A stretch of 16,009 bases of DNA from Bradyrhizobium sp. CCH5-F6 (GCF_001556045.1 NZ_LSIC01000136.1:1-16009); one strand, 5' to 3'. Shown: positions 5,518 through 12,609, counted from the first letter of the stretch. Translations and numbers: made by a program. The notes: generated by a model not told the origin, from the sequence alone.

Positions 5518-8202
5518 ATGACAGGCGACAGCGATTTATTTGATTGGTGTGCGGCACGTCCCAGCTGGCAACAGGAAGCCATCCGGCTCTTGACCGCCAA
5601 GCCCAAGCTGGACGCTGAAGAACTCGACCAGCTTGAGGAGGCAGTAAAGAGGGACGCAAGGATCGCTGCGGGAACGTCGCCGGTCTGGCCTGCCTTGACA
5701 AAGACGCATCTCAAGGCCGGCAACAAGTTCGCTCCCGTCACCGTTCTGGGCTCGATCGGCCCGCTTCGCAACATCGACCGTCTGGCGGCGGGGCAACCAC
5801 CGATCAAGTTTGCTATCAATGGCATCACACTCATCTACGGGGCCAACGGTTCGGGCAAGAGTGGCTATTGTCGCGTCGCCAAGAAAATCTGCCACTGTCT
5901 GCATGACGTGACCTTGCGCGGCAACGTGTTCGAGCCGGCCTCAGCCGATCCACGCGAAGTCACCCTGACCTTCCGTGTCGATGGGGAAAAGGCCCGTACC
6001 GTCGTTTGGGATGATCGGAATGCGCCGCCGCCCGAACTGGGCCGCATATCCGTCTTCGACAGTGATGCGGCCGGGCTTTATGTCGACGCTGAGCGCAACA
6101 TCGAGTTTTTACCCTTCGAACTCGCACTGCTGACCAATCTCGCTGAGGCGGTCCGCACCCTAGACGGGCGCTTCAGGGCCGAAGAGGCGCGATTGGTCAA
6201 AGCCCACCAGGCCCCATTGCCGCAGGGATATGACAAGCCCACGAAAATCTCGACCATGCTGGCAAGGCTGAAAGCTGACGAACAGCTACCAGACGAGGCT
6301 TCCATGCGGTCTTTCGCCGTGTGGGAGGAGAAGGACGAGGCTGATCTTCAGGCAATCAAGCTGGAGCTGGGGAGCGACCCGGCACTTGTTAAGAGGGTCA
6401 AGGAGGCGGCCAAGTCAGCGGTCGATACGTTTGTCGCCGATGCGAACGCTATCTTTAAGGCCCTCGGCAACGATGGCCTAGCGGCCCTGAAAGAGGCGCG
6501 GCAGAAGGCTGCTCAGTCACGGGACGCCGCGAAAGCAGCCGCTTCCGCCCTTGCAGCTGAATCAGCGGTCCCGCAGCTGGGCAGCGATACTTGGCGTCAG
6601 ATGCTGATGTATGCGCGCGATTTTGCGGCCGAAGCGTTTCCCACCGTTGAGCCGCCCCAGCTGGCTAATGCCAATACGTGCGTGCTCTGTCATCAGCCGC
6701 TCGATGCGCAGGCACAAGAACGCTTGGCCGCTTTTGATGCGTATGTTGAAGGCCGCGCCAATGCCGACGCTGAGGCCGCCAAAAAGGATTTTGGCGAAAG
6801 GGCCAAAGCGATCCTCGACCTCAAAATCGTTGGCGGTCAGGACATCAAGGACAAGCTGGTTAATTTCGTCGAAGCATCGAAACCCCGCCAAGCGCTGGTG
6901 GATCGGCTTGACCAGTTTTACACCGCCAGCCAAGAGCGCCACAGTCTTGCTTCATTAGCCATTAAGGCCGTCGACTACGCGAGTCTTGGTGGTCTCCCAG
7001 ATCTAGACCGCATTGTGATCGACGATCTGGTGGCAGAAGCCACTGTCCTCGCGAAAGAGATCGACGACCTGAAACCGACGCCGGATCAGGCCGCCAAACG
7101 CATTCAGCGTCAGCAAAAGCTCGATGAACTTGAAGCGCGGAAGAAGTTCTCCGCCGATATTGAAACGTTCGTGGCGCGGCGCAACTCGCTTGAGCTGCTG
7201 GTCAAGACCAAGGCTTGCACGACAGCCTGTTCGGTGGCCGGCATTACGTCGCTCATTACGCGTATGCGGCGCAAGGTTTTGACCACATCCCTGCAAAATA
7301 GCCTTCAGGACGAGATCGGCGCCCTCGACCTCGGGCATCTGCCGCTAAAACTGTCTGACCGGGGAGAGGTGGGCAAGAGCAAAGTCCAGATCGGGCTGGA
7401 GGCGAAGCAGAAGGTCGGCAAGAACAGCGACATTCTGAGCGAAGGGGAAAAGCGCGCACTTGCTCTGGCAGGCTTTCTTGCCGAGCTGAAAGAGGTCGGC
7501 GTGAGGCACGGCATCGTCGTTGATGATCCGGTATCGTCGCTTGACCACGCCCGGATGGAGGCGGTTGCAAAGCGGCTGGTGAAAGAGGCAAAAGCCGGTA
7601 GGCAAGTGATCATCTTCACGCACAACCTGTTCTTTCATCACGCCGTATTCGAAGAAGCTAAGGATATGAAGGTCCCCCTGCGGCAAGAATGGATTGCCAA
7701 GCATGGTGACGGACGCTTCGGCATTATCGATGACGGCCAGCAACCGTGGGTTTCGATGAGCGTTACAAAGAGGCTTCCGATCATCGATGGTCTGCTCAAA
7801 GCAAAGAAGCCAACGTATTCGGAAGCCGACGAGGCCGAGCGATCGTTTGTGACTAGTATCTACACCAAGATGCGCGAGACCTGGGAGCACACCATCGAGG
7901 AAGTTCTATTCGCCGGCGTGGTCGGGCGATTTCGACCAAACGTGGCCACCATGCAATTAAGAGCAGCCCATGTCGACAAGTCGGACTATGAGACGGTGTA
8001 CGCTGGAATGACGCGGTGCTCCAAGTACTCCGGCCATGATCAAGCCGCAGGCGTCCCCGCCGATCTACCCAAGTTCACGGAGATCGAGGCGGACTTTAAC
8101 AAGCTCAACTCATATGTGGTTGCGGCGAATACCCGCCGGAAAAAACTCGAGGACGAAGGCCGCAATTCTGAAAAGAGTCCGATGCCAGCTGACACTCTTT
8201 GA
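5518..8202 (+). CDS. Zinc-hook AAA ATPase of the PrrC/RloC (AAA_13) type
   Basis: An 894-aa ABC/Rad50-like ATPase. With the GTG at 5512 counted as residue 1, it shows: Walker A GANGSGKS at 110-117; coiled-coil arms with a zinc-hook knuckle C390-V-L-C393; an ABC signature LSEGEKRALAL from 642; Walker B GIVVDDPVSSLD at 667-678; and an H-loop FTHN with H704. This is the order of RloC and the ATPase half of PrrC, bacterial anticodon nucleases that guard restriction systems. The C-terminal domain holds R788-x3-E792 followed by H820 and H842. EcoPrrC uses Arg-x3-Glu plus a later His as its ribonuclease triad, so a tRNase activity is plausible but not shown. ATG 5518 is chosen over GTG 5512 because MTGDSDLFDW fits the family's N-terminus; both have only G-rich upstream sequence. 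The gene is divergent from the restriction-modification operon. A generic SMC-like defence ATPase without RNase activity is the alternative. Confidence 0.88.
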   Translation: MTGDSDLFDWCAARPSWQQEAIRLLTAKPKLDAEELDQLEEAVKRDARIAAGTSPVWPALTKTHLKAGNKFAPVTVLGSIGPLRNIDRLAAGQPPIKFAINGITLIYGANGSGKSGYCRVAKKICHCLHDVTLRGNVFEPASADPREVTLTFRVDGEKARTVVWDDRNAPPPELGRISVFDSDAAGLYVDAERNIEFLPFELALLTNLAEAVRTLDGRFRAEEARLVKAHQAPLPQGYDKPTKISTMLARLKADEQLPDEASMRSFAVWEEKDEADLQAIKLELGSDPALVKRVKEAAKSAVDTFVADANAIFKALGNDGLAALKEARQKAAQSRDAAKAAASALAAESAVPQLGSDTWRQMLMYARDFAAEAFPTVEPPQLANANTCVLCHQPLDAQAQERLAAFDAYVEGRANADAEAAKKDFGERAKAILDLKIVGGQDIKDKLVNFVEASKPRQALVDRLDQFYTASQERHSLASLAIKAVDYASLGGLPDLDRIVIDDLVAEATVLAKEIDDLKPTPDQAAKRIQRQQKLDELEARKKFSADIETFVARRNSLELLVKTKACTTACSVAGITSLITRMRRKVLTTSLQNSLQDEIGALDLGHLPLKLSDRGEVGKSKVQIGLEAKQKVGKNSDILSEGEKRALALAGFLAELKEVGVRHGIVVDDPVSSLDHARMEAVAKRLVKEAKAGRQVIIFTHNLFFHHAVFEEAKDMKVPLRQEWIAKHGDGRFGIIDDGQQPWVSMSVTKRLPIIDGLLKAKKPTYSEADEAERSFVTSIYTKMRETWEHTIEEVLFAGVVGRFRPNVATMQLRAAHVDKSDYETVYAGMTRCSKYSGHDQAAGVPADLPKFTEIEADFNKLNSYVVAANTRRKKLEDEGRNSEKSPMPADTL

Positions 8203-8210
8203 AGCATGGG

Positions 8211-8534
8211 TCATTGACCCTCGGGCGGAATTCGGTCACCGCAAATGCCGCAATCTTTATGAGCTTCCGTGCGCGGAATAACTCTGGTTTGTCCGCAGTT
8301 CGGGCAGGAAGCCTTCATGCCTGCCGGCACGAAAATTGGTTCCGGCTTTTTGACTGGCGGCCAACCCTTGTAGGTGCCGGGTACAAACCGGACTTGCCAC
8401 TGACGATCCTCGTTCTTTCGGACAGAATAGCCGTTGTCCCGCAGTGAATCCTTGTTGGCGTGCCAAATAGGCCAAAACCCCGGCTTGACCGGCCCCCATT
8501 TCGCATGCCGCGGCGCCCACCTGGGTTTCGACAT
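8211..8534 (-). CDS. Hypothetical protein with C-terminal zinc ribbon
   Basis: A 107-aa protein, not recognised by name. Two CxxC knuckles, C77-P-N-C80 and C95-G-I-C98, form a likely zinc ribbon at the C-terminus. The N-terminal part is basic and rich in Trp and Pro, with a short segment GYSVRKNEDRQWQVRFVPG that looks like a beta hairpin. ATG 8534 is preferred over the adjoining TTG 8537 because a strong AGGAGG lies 4 nt upstream. The gene converges on the ATPase gene, with 8 bp between the stops and no hairpin terminator seen. Function is unknown; nucleic-acid binding would suit a small zinc ribbon. Confidence 0.7.
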   Translation of the reverse strand: MSKPRWAPRHAKWGPVKPGFWPIWHANKDSLRDNGYSVRKNEDRQWQVRFVPGTYKGWPPVKKPEPIFVPAGMKASCPNCGQTRVIPRTEAHKDCGICGDRIPPEGQ

Positions 8535-8592
8535 CAAGCCTCCTGCCTATCGATACAATCGAGAGCAGTTAAGACATTCAAGTGCTCGGGAA

Positions 8593-8847
8593 CTAGTGTC
8601 GCTTCACGCGACTGGTAAGCGGGTCGGCCTTATTATCCAGTATCTTCAGAATCCCGACCGCTTTCAGCCGAGCGCTTCTCATCCATGTCTCGTCGATTCT
8701 ACCATTGACCACCGCCGCCTCTCCAGCGGCTGCCTTCAACACGGTCTCTATCGCTTGCGCTGCATCGTTGATCGCGACGGCGTACATTTCGTGACCGATT
8801 TGATCTTTGTCCTTGGTGACCAAGACCGTCACCATCCAACGCGCCAT
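8593..8847 (-). CDS. Small conserved-looking hypothetical protein
   Basis: An 84-aa protein starting MARWMVTVLVTKDKDQIGHE. ATG 8847 is chosen over an upstream in-frame ATG (8886) because AGGAAA sits about 6 nt before it. The sequence alternates beta-like and helical stretches (MYAVAINDAAQAIETVLKAA) and ends in a basic LTSRVKRH tail. I associate this type with short hypothetical proteins of Rhizobiales and sphingomonads, by recall only. No signal peptide, membrane segment or catalytic motif is visible. Confidence 0.6.
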   Translation of the reverse strand: MARWMVTVLVTKDKDQIGHEMYAVAINDAAQAIETVLKAAAGEAAVVNGRIDETWMRSARLKAVGILKILDNKADPLTSRVKRH

Positions 8848-9275
8848 GTGAATTTCCTGGTTAGCCCGTGAGGGGCGCGTCGGCACATACGATCCGCCAT
8901 TTCCTAACCAGTTGCGTCCACGGGTTTCAACCGGGATATCGTCGAGCAGCTCACGTTGAAGCCGGAGGCAACTTCCTCCATCCGGCTTCGCCGGAAGCGG
9001 GCTCTACTCGCTTCGCTCTCCGAGCCGCCTGCGGCGCCTCGGCCCTTCGGGTACCCTTCTCTACCGATCTCGTCGCTGCATCCGGTCCCGCGTGCCGCCT
9101 TCGGTGTCGCTATGCTCATGCTCCTGCGGGGGGCCGTTTTCTGCTGAGGCGATGCGGCATTGGCGCGCTGATCGAGCCTGCGGCCTTAAGGCGAAGCCCG
9201 CCCGGCGACGCATGCGTATAACGCGACCAAGACATAGGTGACCTTGCCGTGACGAGCGGCCGCTGGTTTTGCCCG
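8848..9275. other. GC-rich non-coding stretch between small genes
   Basis: No intact gene is supported here. The stretch has several short hairpins, for example TCCGGC/GCCGGA around TTC at 8980-8994 and GAGG/CCTC at 8964-8977. Near its left side is a possible recombinase remnant, described separately. The remaining open frames have no recognisable protein pattern. Confidence 0.45.
8914..9000 (-). pseudogene. Possible C-terminal fragment of a serine resolvase
   Basis: A minus-strand reading gives MEEVASGFNVSCSTISRLK before a stop. This resembles the C-terminal helix-turn-helix of Tn3-type resolvases, which typically ends in a motif like YNVSHSTISRL. Nothing upstream in this frame or its neighbours looks like the catalytic domain, so at most about 30 residues survive. 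The match is short and based on pattern recall, so it is only suggestive. If real, it records a lost transposon or phage recombinase at the edge of this non-coding block. Confidence 0.3.
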
Positions 9276-9998
9276 TCATACCGCCGACCCGGGCGGGTCT
9301 TCCTTGACACCGCGGGCGACGATCCGCAGCGTCGCGTCGGGTAGAGGCCGCTGCAGCTTTTAGCGCTTCGTCCGAAGGAGCCGTCGTCCAAGTCTCAACC
9401 TCTTCCGGCGTCGTCAGGATCACCGGCATCGCCTTCGGGTAGACGGCGCCGATCTCGGCGTTCGGCTCCGTCGTGAGGAATGCGTAGAGGTCATTCGTGG
9501 TCTCGCCTTCCTTGACCTTCCGCACGGACGTTCAGTTGATCCAGATGCCGGCGAAGCAGGCGAGGGGACGGGGCTCATCGAGCGCGAACCAGATATCGCC
9601 GCCTTCGGCCTTGTTGAACTCACTGAACGAATTGAACGGTACCACGCAGCGGTTTTCGACGCCGAGCCAGCGGGTCCAATGTTTGCTCTTCACGTTGCGG
9701 ATGTTGGTCGTGCCGTTGTCCGGCTCCATTCTGAGCAATTCATTGAAATCGACGGTCTTGCCCTTGGCCTGCAGTTCTTCGGCCCGCTTTTTAGTGGCGG
9801 CCATCAACGCCTTTGATGACGACGGCATTCCCCACCGCGCGGTGGCGAGCTCGCGGCCCTGGCTCCGTTGCGGACGATCGGCGCCTGGTAGTCCGGAAAC
9901 ACCCCCGGCATCGGTGCCAGATTGCCAACGTATCGGTTCACGACGCGAAACGGCGCGATGATGGCAGCCTAGTTTGTCGTGATCGAATAGAGGTTATG
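9276..9998 (-). pseudogene. Broken SRAP (SOS response-associated, YedK/HMCES-like) gene
   Basis: SRAP proteins form a covalent bond between Cys2 and abasic sites in single-stranded DNA. The minus strand carries almost a whole SRAP protein, but in pieces. The N-terminus reads NLYSITTN, a TAG stop (9971-9969) where Gln is expected, then GNLAPMPGVFPDYQAPIVRN. A frameshift follows at about 9855-9861. The reading then continues RELATARWGMPSSSKAL through SKHWTRWLG and CVVPFNSFSEFNKAEGGDIWF to a TGA (9534-9532) where Trp is expected. It resumes in frame with SVRKVKEGETTNDLYAFLTTE and AMPVILTTPEEVETW. An extra A in the run at 9358-9361 then shifts the tail LQRPLPDATLRIVARG out of frame, ending at TGA 9278-9276. 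The initiating Met-Cys, including the catalytic Cys2, is missing. At least four lesions make this a clear pseudogene. Confidence 0.85.
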
Positions 9999-10012
9999 CC
10001 GACGTCGGCATA
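9995..10012. repeat. 18-bp perfect palindrome at the 5' edge of the SRAP remnant
   Basis: TATGCCGACGTCGGCATA is identical to its own reverse complement. It lies exactly where the SRAP start codon and Cys2 codon should be. It may be an operator-like site or the scar of the rearrangement that removed the start. No second copy was noticed in the window. Confidence 0.5.
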
Positions 10013-10113
10013 TAAAGATTGCACATTTCAGCGGTCGCTCTCGGCGGGCAACGACATCGCCAGGCCGCGGCACTTCCCGTGACCGAACACCACTTGGTTT
10101 GCATGTCCAGCCG

Positions 10114-10410
10114 TCACGATGACTTCCTCACCCCGTTCTGTTCAAATGATCGCATCACGATGCCGTCGAGAATCTTGCCGGCAGCGGCCCGAACCTTTCG
10201 CTCAGTATCTCGAGGCATCGGTGGCAGCTTTTGGCTCGCCACGAGATCGGTAAGTTCCCTATGTATATCCGTACGGAAGCCACGCGGGTCATCCGCCATT
10301 TCCGACAGAAGCTGAAATAGCGTCATGAGCATGAACTGGATCGCCATGTCGGCTCCCATCTGCTCGGCTTGGTCAGCCGTGATGAAAGACCACGTGTTCT
10401 GATGTTTCAT
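10114..10410 (-). CDS. Hypothetical protein, 98 aa
   Basis: The product starts MKHQNTWSFITADQAEQMGA and continues with a Met/Leu/Phe-rich amphipathic helix (MAIQFMLMTLFQLLSEMADD) and a basic C-terminal half (ERKVRAAAGKILDGIVMRSF). ATG 10410 is preferred to an upstream in-frame start at 10473 because that extension would overlap the preceding gene; the ribosome site before 10410 is weak. It lies 22 bp downstream of the 68-aa gene ending at 10433 and probably shares its transcript. Function is not recognised. The hydrophobic stretch is interrupted by polar residues, so I do not call a membrane helix. Confidence 0.55.
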   Translation of the reverse strand: MKHQNTWSFITADQAEQMGADMAIQFMLMTLFQLLSEMADDPRGFRTDIHRELTDLVASQKLPPMPRDTERKVRAAAGKILDGIVMRSFEQNGVRKSS

Positions 10411-10432
10411 CGCTATTTCACCACACCTGACC

Positions 10433-10639
10433 CTATCCTGTGTAGGTCCGAAAGCGTCCGCGCGTGTAGGCATGCGATACGGCGTTCCTCAACTCCGCTA
10501 TCTCCGATTCCAGGAGATTGTTCGCAATGATTAGCGCGCGAACAGCCGCACGCGGATCGCCGTCGCAGACGGCGATCGCCTGGTCGACGGCGGCTTCAAG
10601 ACCGTTGTCGTGTTCGTTCGGCTGGGAGACCGAGGACAT
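10433..10639 (-). CDS. Small hypothetical protein, 68 aa
   Basis: An acidic, helical product. Its core DQAIAVCDGDPRAAVRALII and following LLESEIAELRNAVSHAYTRG resemble a short hypothetical family I associate with Bradyrhizobium-type genomes (recall only). No clear Shine-Dalgarno precedes ATG 10639. It is upstream of, and probably co-transcribed with, the 98-aa gene. Its promoter region, together with that of the plus-strand gene at 12285, was split by the IS630 insertion. Confidence 0.6.
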   Translation of the reverse strand: MSSVSQPNEHDNGLEAAVDQAIAVCDGDPRAAVRALIIANNLLESEIAELRNAVSHAYTRGRFRTYTG

Positions 10640-10771
10640 GGTCTGATCTTGGTTGGCCGTCGATGATGCATGTTCGTATTTTGTTCTCGTGGAGTCAAGT
10701 GCGCTGGACCTACTCCCAACGAGGTGGGCCAGGTCGCCTCCGTCGGCCTGATTCGAATTTGCCCGCGGCTA

Positions 10772-10790
10772 GTGGTTCATCACAGTGATT
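10772..10790 (+). repeat. IS630 left terminal inverted repeat
   Basis: GTGGTTCATCACAGTGATT is the exact reverse complement of the right end at 12220-12238. A mismatch follows, then three more matching bases (TGA). The outer neighbour is the target TA. Confidence 0.92.
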
Positions 10791-11061
10791 TTGACGTTTT
10801 GATACCGAGCCATTCGAGGATCGGCAGGGTTTCCGGCGGCACGAGGATTTCGATGCTTCTGGGGACGCCGGGTTGACGTCGGATGAAGCCGTTTCGTTCG
10901 AGGGTGACGATCATCTGGTGGACCGAAGGCGGGCTGACGCGGAAGTGGCGCTGGATGTCGGCTTCAGCGGGTGGACGTCCGAACATGTGGGCGTAGGTAT
11001 GGATGAAGGCCAGGTAATAACCCTGCTTCTCGGTGAGGCGCGCGCCTGATTTTTGACTCAT
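10780..11061 (-). CDS. LexA-like winged-helix protein carried by the IS630 element
   Basis: A 93-aa protein with only a DNA-binding domain. LTEKQGYYLAFIHTYAHMFG, PPAEADIQRHFRVSPPSVHQ and IVTLERNGFIRRQPGVPRSI follow the LexA N-terminal pattern: helix 1, the recognition helix after a P-P-S-V-H turn, then a wing ending in R-S-I-E-I-L. The LexA peptidase domain is absent. ATG 11061 is chosen over a TTG at 11088. Only 38 bp separate it from the divergent transposase start, so it is well placed to regulate the transposase. Its stop lies inside the left terminal repeat, so an end-binding or regulatory role within the element is likely, though inferred. It may be annotated as MarR- or LexA-family elsewhere. 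Confidence 0.8.
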   Translation of the reverse strand: MSQKSGARLTEKQGYYLAFIHTYAHMFGRPPAEADIQRHFRVSPPSVHQMIVTLERNGFIRRQPGVPRSIEILVPPETLPILEWLGIKTSKSL

Positions 11062-11099
11062 CGTTGGATTCGTCCCGGCCTCCGACAAGGAGGCAAAGC

Positions 11100-12221
11100 A
11101 TGAATGTACGTTATCGGGTCGAATTGAGCCAAGCCGAGCGCGACGAACTGACGGAGATGCTCGGCAGCGGCAAGAACGCCGCCCGCAAGCTTAAGCGGGC
11201 GCAGATTTTACTGGCGGCCGATGGAGGCTGCCGCGACGAGGAGATTGCCCGGACCGTGAGTGTCAGCCTCTCCACCGTCGGCCGGACCAGGCGCCGCTTC
11301 GTGGAAGGCAATCTGGAGCGGGCCCTGAGCGAGGAGCCGCGTCCGGGCGCTGAGCGCAAGCTGACCGGCAAGGAGGAAGCCCTGCTGGTGGCGACCGCAT
11401 GCGCCAAGCCGCCCGCTGGCTGCAAACGCTGGACGCTGACGCTGCTGGCCGACACGATGGTCAAGCTCACCGATCACAACAGTCTGTCGGGCGAGACCGT
11501 GCGTCGCCGGCTGGCCGAGAACGACCTCAAGCCGTGGCGCAGGGACATGTGGTGCATTCCCCATGTCGACGGCGAATACGTTGCCCGCATGGAGGACGTG
11601 CTCGACCTCTACGCCGAGACGCAGAATCCCGCCCGGCCGCTGGTCTGCTTCGACGAGACCCCCATCCAGCTGATCGGCGAGGTGCGCCAGCCGGTCCCGG
11701 CCCAACCGGGACAGCGCGAGCGCTACGATTACGAGTATCGCCGCAACGGCACCGCCAATCTCTTCGTCACCTTCGATCCACATCGGGGCTGGCGCAACGT
11801 CAAGGTCACCGACCGCCGCGCCGCCGTGGACTACGCCCACTGCATGCGTGATCTCGTCGACGTCCATTATCCCGACGCCGCCTGCATCCGTGTCGTGCAG
11901 GACAATTTGTCGATCCACAAGCCTGGGGCGCTGTATGAGGCCTTCGCGCCCGCCGAGGCCCGGCGCATCCTGCGCCGCCTCGAATTCCACTTCACCCCGA
12001 AGCACGCCAGTTGGCTCAATATGGTCGAGTGCGAGATCACCGTGCTACAGCGTCAGTGTCTCGGCCGCCGCATCGACGATCCCAAAAGGCTCCGAAACGA
12101 GATCGCAGCATGGCAAAAGAGGCGGAATAAAACCCGAGCCCGCATCAAATGGATGTTCACAACAGACAAAGCCCGCACCAAACTCGGCCGCGCCTATCCA
12201 GCCACCGCCAAAGAGTCATAA
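11100..12221 (+). CDS. IS630-family DDE transposase
   Basis: A 373-aa transposase. An N-terminal HTH region (DEEIARTVSVSLSTVGRTRR, about 46-65) is followed by a second HTH around SLSGETVRRRLAE. The RNase H-fold core has the full triad: D185 (CFDETPIQL), D268 (VQDNLSIHKPG) and E310 (WLNMVECEI). ATG 11100 has an ideal AAGGAGG 6 nt upstream, so the in-frame TTG at 11064 is not used. It cuts at the terminal repeats and joins to TA dinucleotides. There is no frameshift or truncation, so the element may still be active. The LexA-like gene faces it across a 38-bp shared regulatory gap. Confidence 0.95.
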   Translation: MNVRYRVELSQAERDELTEMLGSGKNAARKLKRAQILLAADGGCRDEEIARTVSVSLSTVGRTRRRFVEGNLERALSEEPRPGAERKLTGKEEALLVATACAKPPAGCKRWTLTLLADTMVKLTDHNSLSGETVRRRLAENDLKPWRRDMWCIPHVDGEYVARMEDVLDLYAETQNPARPLVCFDETPIQLIGEVRQPVPAQPGQRERYDYEYRRNGTANLFVTFDPHRGWRNVKVTDRRAAVDYAHCMRDLVDVHYPDAACIRVVQDNLSIHKPGALYEAFAPAEARRILRRLEFHFTPKHASWLNMVECEITVLQRQCLGRRIDDPKRLRNEIAAWQKRRNKTRARIKWMFTTDKARTKLGRAYPATAKES

Positions 12222-12238
12222 TCACTGTGATGAACCAC
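12220..12238 (-). repeat. IS630 right terminal inverted repeat
   Basis: AATCACTGTGATGAACCAC mirrors the left end over 19 bp without mismatch and is followed by the target TA. The transposase stop codon (12219-12221) overlaps its first bases. Confidence 0.92.
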
Positions 12239-12284
12239 TAGCATGGTTCTGTGGTAGAAGGAACTTGTGCGGGGGTGTGCATCG

Positions 12285-12512
12285 ATGCCCATCTATCGCC
12301 TACTACAAAATTCTCCGCTGGGCCCGGATGAAATAGCGGTTTTGACCAATGCTTATGAGCGCACCTTGCGCAAGCTCAGCTTGGTTGATCGCGGTGATCC
12401 CATCGCAGAATTGATCGCCAAAATAGTTATTGAACTTGGTCAGCGCGGCGTTCGCGACGCGAAACAATTATCCCCCTCGCCATTAAAGAGCTTGGCGTCG
12501 AATAGGCGGTAG
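12285..12512 (+). CDS. Small hypothetical protein with an apparently frameshifted C-terminus
   Basis: The 75-aa product starts MPIYRLLQNSPLGPDEIAVL and continues with helices (YERTLRKLSLVDRGDPIAEL, IAKIVIELGQRG). This resembles a short hypothetical family frequent in Bradyrhizobium-like genomes (recall). Its last residues, LSPSPLKSLASNRR, look wrong. Adding one C to the run of five at about 12472-12476 would give LSPLAIKELGVE and a stop, which fits the helical pattern and the family end better. ATG 12285 is preferred over GTG 12267 by N-terminal similarity; the ribosome site (GGGGGTG) is weak. The IS630 element sits 46 bp upstream and may have removed or replaced its promoter. Confidence 0.6.
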   Translation: MPIYRLLQNSPLGPDEIAVLTNAYERTLRKLSLVDRGDPIAELIAKIVIELGQRGVRDAKQLSPSPLKSLASNRR

Positions 12513-12519
12513 GGGAGCC

Positions 12520-12609
12520 ATGCTATCGGCAGTGATTATGGGTTTGGTCGGACTTGTGGTGGTGATCGGGATTGCCATCCTGATAAGCCATTTCAACGCC
12601 CGCGCGTGA
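12520..12609 (+). CDS. 29-aa single-span membrane microprotein (candidate)
   Basis: A short frame reads M-L-S-A-V-I-M-G-L-V-G-L-V-V-V-I-G-I-A-I, then L-I-S-H-F-N-A-R-A, stop. About 20 uninterrupted hydrophobic residues form a convincing transmembrane helix with a polar, basic C-terminus. The upstream AGGGGAG is a good Shine-Dalgarno core, but only 2 nt from the ATG, which is close. It begins 7 bp after the preceding gene, so an operon is possible. Such microproteins are commonly missed by gene callers. A chance frame in GC-rich DNA cannot be excluded. Confidence 0.45.
   Translation: MLSAVIMGLVGLVVVIGIAILISHFNARA

Larger units (their letters stand above)
10772..12238 (+). mobile_element. Intact IS630-family insertion sequence with LexA-like passenger gene
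   Basis: A 1467-bp element bounded by perfect 19-bp terminal inverted repeats and flanked on both sides by TA (10770-10771 and 12239-12240), the duplicated target of IS630/Tc1-mariner elements. It holds two divergent genes: a complete DDE transposase and a LexA-like winged-helix protein. The stop codon of the LexA-like gene lies inside the left repeat and the transposase stop overlaps the first bases of the right repeat, so both belong to the element. Most IS630 elements that I know carry only the transposase. The insertion lies in the intergenic space between the minus-strand gene at 10639 and the plus-strand gene at 12285. Confidence 0.88.

Noticed and set aside
7345..7890. 181-aa minus-strand open frame opposite the ATPase gene
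   Set aside because: It is antisense to the conserved signature and Walker B region, with no ribosome site and no family pattern.
9061..9525. Separate 154-aa protein
   Set aside because: Its first 50 or so residues are the C-terminal part of the broken SRAP gene; the remainder is out of frame.
11208..12005. 265-aa minus-strand open frame opposite the IS630 transposase
   Set aside because: This is a long antisense frame typical of GC-rich transposase genes; the plus strand has the full DDE triad.
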